From contig NC_068559.1 in the NCBI RefSeq assembly GCF_022201045.2, positions 3,136,501 to 3,200,500 of the forward strand: 64,000 bases of DNA. Direction: 5' to 3'. Origin of the DNA: Citrus sinensis. Its lineage: Eukaryota > Streptophyta > Magnoliopsida > Sapindales > Rutaceae. Positions within the stretch are counted from its first letter, which is position 1; the number at the start of each line of letters is the position of its first letter. The translations under genes were made by a program, and so were the position numbers. Under the pieces are notes generated by a model. It made no database searches, had not been told where the DNA came from, and saw nothing but the letters and a program-made list of their open reading frames with translations. Of this stretch, positions 61,684 through 64,000 are shown in pieces.

Positions 61684-62430
61684 GGCACTAAATTTGAATT
61701 TAGTTATAAAATCATGGGAGTAGCAATCCCAATTTACACTTGGGTTTTAGTTAGGATTAATTTTAAGAATAATTATTTATTTAATTAACCATATCTAATG
61801 TAATATTTAATTTAATAATCACTATATTAAAATTAATCATGAAAATTAATAATACCACTAATTAGTTGCTTTTGTATATATTATTTGGTAAGATTTTCAT
61901 AAAATAAAAAATATTTAAAATATGTTTAAAAAATTAAATTAAACATTAAAATAATTTTTAAATTAAATTTATATTTTGTTTACTATAATTATAATTGCCT
62001 AATATCTAATTGATTTTTTATTAGTTGTCCTTTAAATTAATTTTAATAATTGCTTTATTATTAAATATTCATCAATAGTTCATATTTATATTTGAATGTC
62101 AACTTAAATGTTATTTAATTTCATTCAAATATAATTTAACATAGTTCAATCCGATACTATACCACACATAATACAATATTATATAATTCAATCTAATCCA
62201 ATCAAATCTAATTCAATTTAATCCTAATAATTAGTTCAATCTAATATGGCATGCCAAACTTAATCTAACATGACAATTTTAAAACAAAGACTTTAGTAGT
62301 TTCTTTAATCTTAATAGATAACTGTTTATTCAAAAGTAGATGTCATTCATAAAGGAACAAGTGATTATGGTGATTTTATCAAATGAGCATGCAGTGCTCT
62401 ACCTCTATTTGCTAGTGGAAAGGGGGAACT
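61684..62430. other. AT-rich intergenic, nothing recognised
   Basis: Very A/T-rich with short ATCTAATCCAAT-like phrases near 62190-62240. No gene seen. Confidence 0.5.
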
Positions 62431-64000
62431 ATGGAGGCCAACTTGAGATGTTTTTCGGAGAGGTCGAGGAGGCTGTTAGCTGGTGAAGAAGAAGTAATGG
62501 TGCTGGATGCAGCAGCTAAGGAATATATTCAGAACCTTCGTAGAGATATTGAAATCATTGCTTATTTTCTAACAGACCATCAATATGAACTAATTGAGCT
62601 TCCTCCAGGAAGTTTTGTCGCTGAATTGTTTATGAGAGAAATCAATTACTTGGTCCGTAAATGCGAGAAAGTCATTAACACATTAGCAAATGCAAATGGG
62701 TGGAAGTAAAAGTGGCCGTTCTTGCTCCGAGGAGTTATGTGATGATCTTTCACCACTCCAGTTTAAGATCACTGTAGCTAGCGCAATAAGCTCCACCCAG
62801 CCCATTCAATCTCAATGACATAGCCGAATCAAATGATAGATAAATTTCGTGGACTTTCTTGGGATAACAAGGTGATTTGGATTTGGAGGATAAGATGGAA
62901 GAGTTGCTGTATCTATTGATAGAGGGACAGTCTCAGCTTTCACTGGTTGCAATTATTGATACCATGGGATTTGGTAGAACTGCTTTCATTGGAGAGGCTT
63001 ATAAAAGCAGTCATATGAAGAATTATTTTGATTGTTGTGCTTCGGAGTATTATCAGCTCAGTTTTGACATGATGTGGATGCCATAATGAAGTCTTTAATG
63101 CCTCTATCTGCGCTGAGTGAATTTTTGGATAAAGATTTCGAAATGAAGAAAAACACTCTTCACTATTACCTCAAAAACAAGAGGTATTTGATTGTGGTTC
63201 AGGATGTGTGGTGAGATATGGGATTTTCTTAAGGAAGCTCTCCCGGACATCAAAATGGAAGTAGAATTCTCACAGCCCTAATTGATGTTGTCAGTCCCAG
63301 CTCCTGCCGATTGGAAAATGGTGAGAAGATTCGTCTTGATTTAGTGCCCCCTAAAGGAAAATTAAGAGCTAGGTACGATGGGTGGCCTTTGGTTATTTTA
63401 TACTATGGAAGTAAGCCATTAGAGAGTATTAAGCAGGAGGTGGAGGAGCACTTAGATTATCCTCTAATGTACAGTTTGTGGACGTTACCTTCACACTTGA
63501 AGCTGTGCTGGCTATAATTTTCTATCTTTCCTGAATCATTTGAGGTCTAGACCAGACAATTGTATCAGTTGTGGATAGCTGAAGCTTTTATACCAGACAA
63601 TTGTGAGTCGACTGCTGAGGTACAGCCAAAGAATGCTCTGTTCCTAGTCCTTTTACATGGGTTTTGCTATTAGCAATTGCTGAACAAGTGGAATTTTGTC
63701 GTGAAGTAACTGAGAGACAACTACTAGAAGCTACTGAATCATGGAAAAATTTTAAGCGGGTTTCTTTTCTCGAATTTGTAATGTCTGGTTTCATTTCGTT
63801 TGAGCATTTCATTTCGTTAGAGCATTCTTCTGACACGTACCTCCATTCCTTGCTGCAAATTAGCCCACGGAGAGGCCATCTTGCCCCCGTGGATGGGGAC
63901 AATATTTGCAAAAAGTTCAAATTCGAACGGATTTGAAAATCTACATTTTTTGAAGCATCTGATGTTGGATATTCCTTCCCTTAAAAGCCTTCCTTCATCA
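62431..64000 (+). pseudogene. NB-LRR (CNL-type) disease-resistance gene remnant, runs off window
   Basis: An Rx-N-like start (62431-62709; AAAKEYIQNLRRDIEIIAYF) is followed, with stops, by an NB-ARC domain. It shows a P-loop region VAIIDTMGFGRTAFIGEAY, kinase-2-like RYLIVVQDVW, an RNBS-D-like FSIFPESFEV and LYQLWIAEAFIPDN, then the beginning of LRRs (NLHFLKHLMLDIPSLKSLPS) at the window end. The P-loop lacks its Lys (GFGRT in place of GxGKT), so nucleotide binding would fail. At least eight stops or frameshifts occur (near 62707, 62818, 63084, 63214, 63515, 63550 and around 63670-63780). Intact members sense pathogen effectors. This one is a decayed copy. Confidence 0.87.

Overview
This is a window of plant nuclear DNA. 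The evidence is GT-AG introns, AT-rich intergenic DNA, plant-only gene families and several classes of plant transposon. Gene structure and protein content point to a eudicot. A Citrus-like tree is my guess from the general look of the proteins, and I cannot confirm it without a search.

Five host loci look real. (1) 1-3055 (+): the last nine exons of a group-4 (tonoplast) sulfate transporter ending in a STAS domain. (2) 3447-3717 (+): a U12 minor-spliceosome snRNA gene, with plant USE and TATA boxes at Pol II spacing, a U12-type 5' end, an Sm-like site and a 3'-box-like motif. (3) 10307-11458 (+): a 95-residue plant-specific TIGR01589-type protein with two upstream G-boxes. (4) 36417-39029 (-): a complete six-exon dehydroascorbate reductase of 213 residues. 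(5) 51450-55042 (+): a four-exon TRM/LONGIFOLIA-like DUF4378 protein. A broken NB-LRR resistance gene (+) starts at 62431 and runs off the end.

Most of the rest is transposon. A decayed LINE (12838-18790) sits in a dispersed, partly tandem repeat. A 5.1-kb Mutator-like element encoding a transposase-OTU protease fusion (18865-23936) then landed in the same repeat, so the order of events can be read. At 26146-33800 a ULP1-type protease gene (+) and a FAR1-like transposase-derived gene (-) converge; the latter has a roughly 374-bp tandem repeat in its first visible intron. At 40653-41017 there is a complete 365-bp TRIM element. At 41270-48199 lies a 6.9-kb Mutator-like element with a perfect 9-bp target duplication, carrying a MURA-type transposase (+) and a DUF1985/ULP1 protease (-). 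A second, much younger-looking LINE occupies about 55880-61640. Several MITEs and three 5'-truncated LINE tails are scattered through the window.

Nearly all transposon genes carry stops or frameshifts, and many of the stops are Trp codons turned into TAG or TGA, the pattern expected from deamination of methylated cytosine. The least expected items are the U12 gene, the hairpins placed alike before both genes of the 6.9-kb element, and the duplicated splice donor in the TRM gene.
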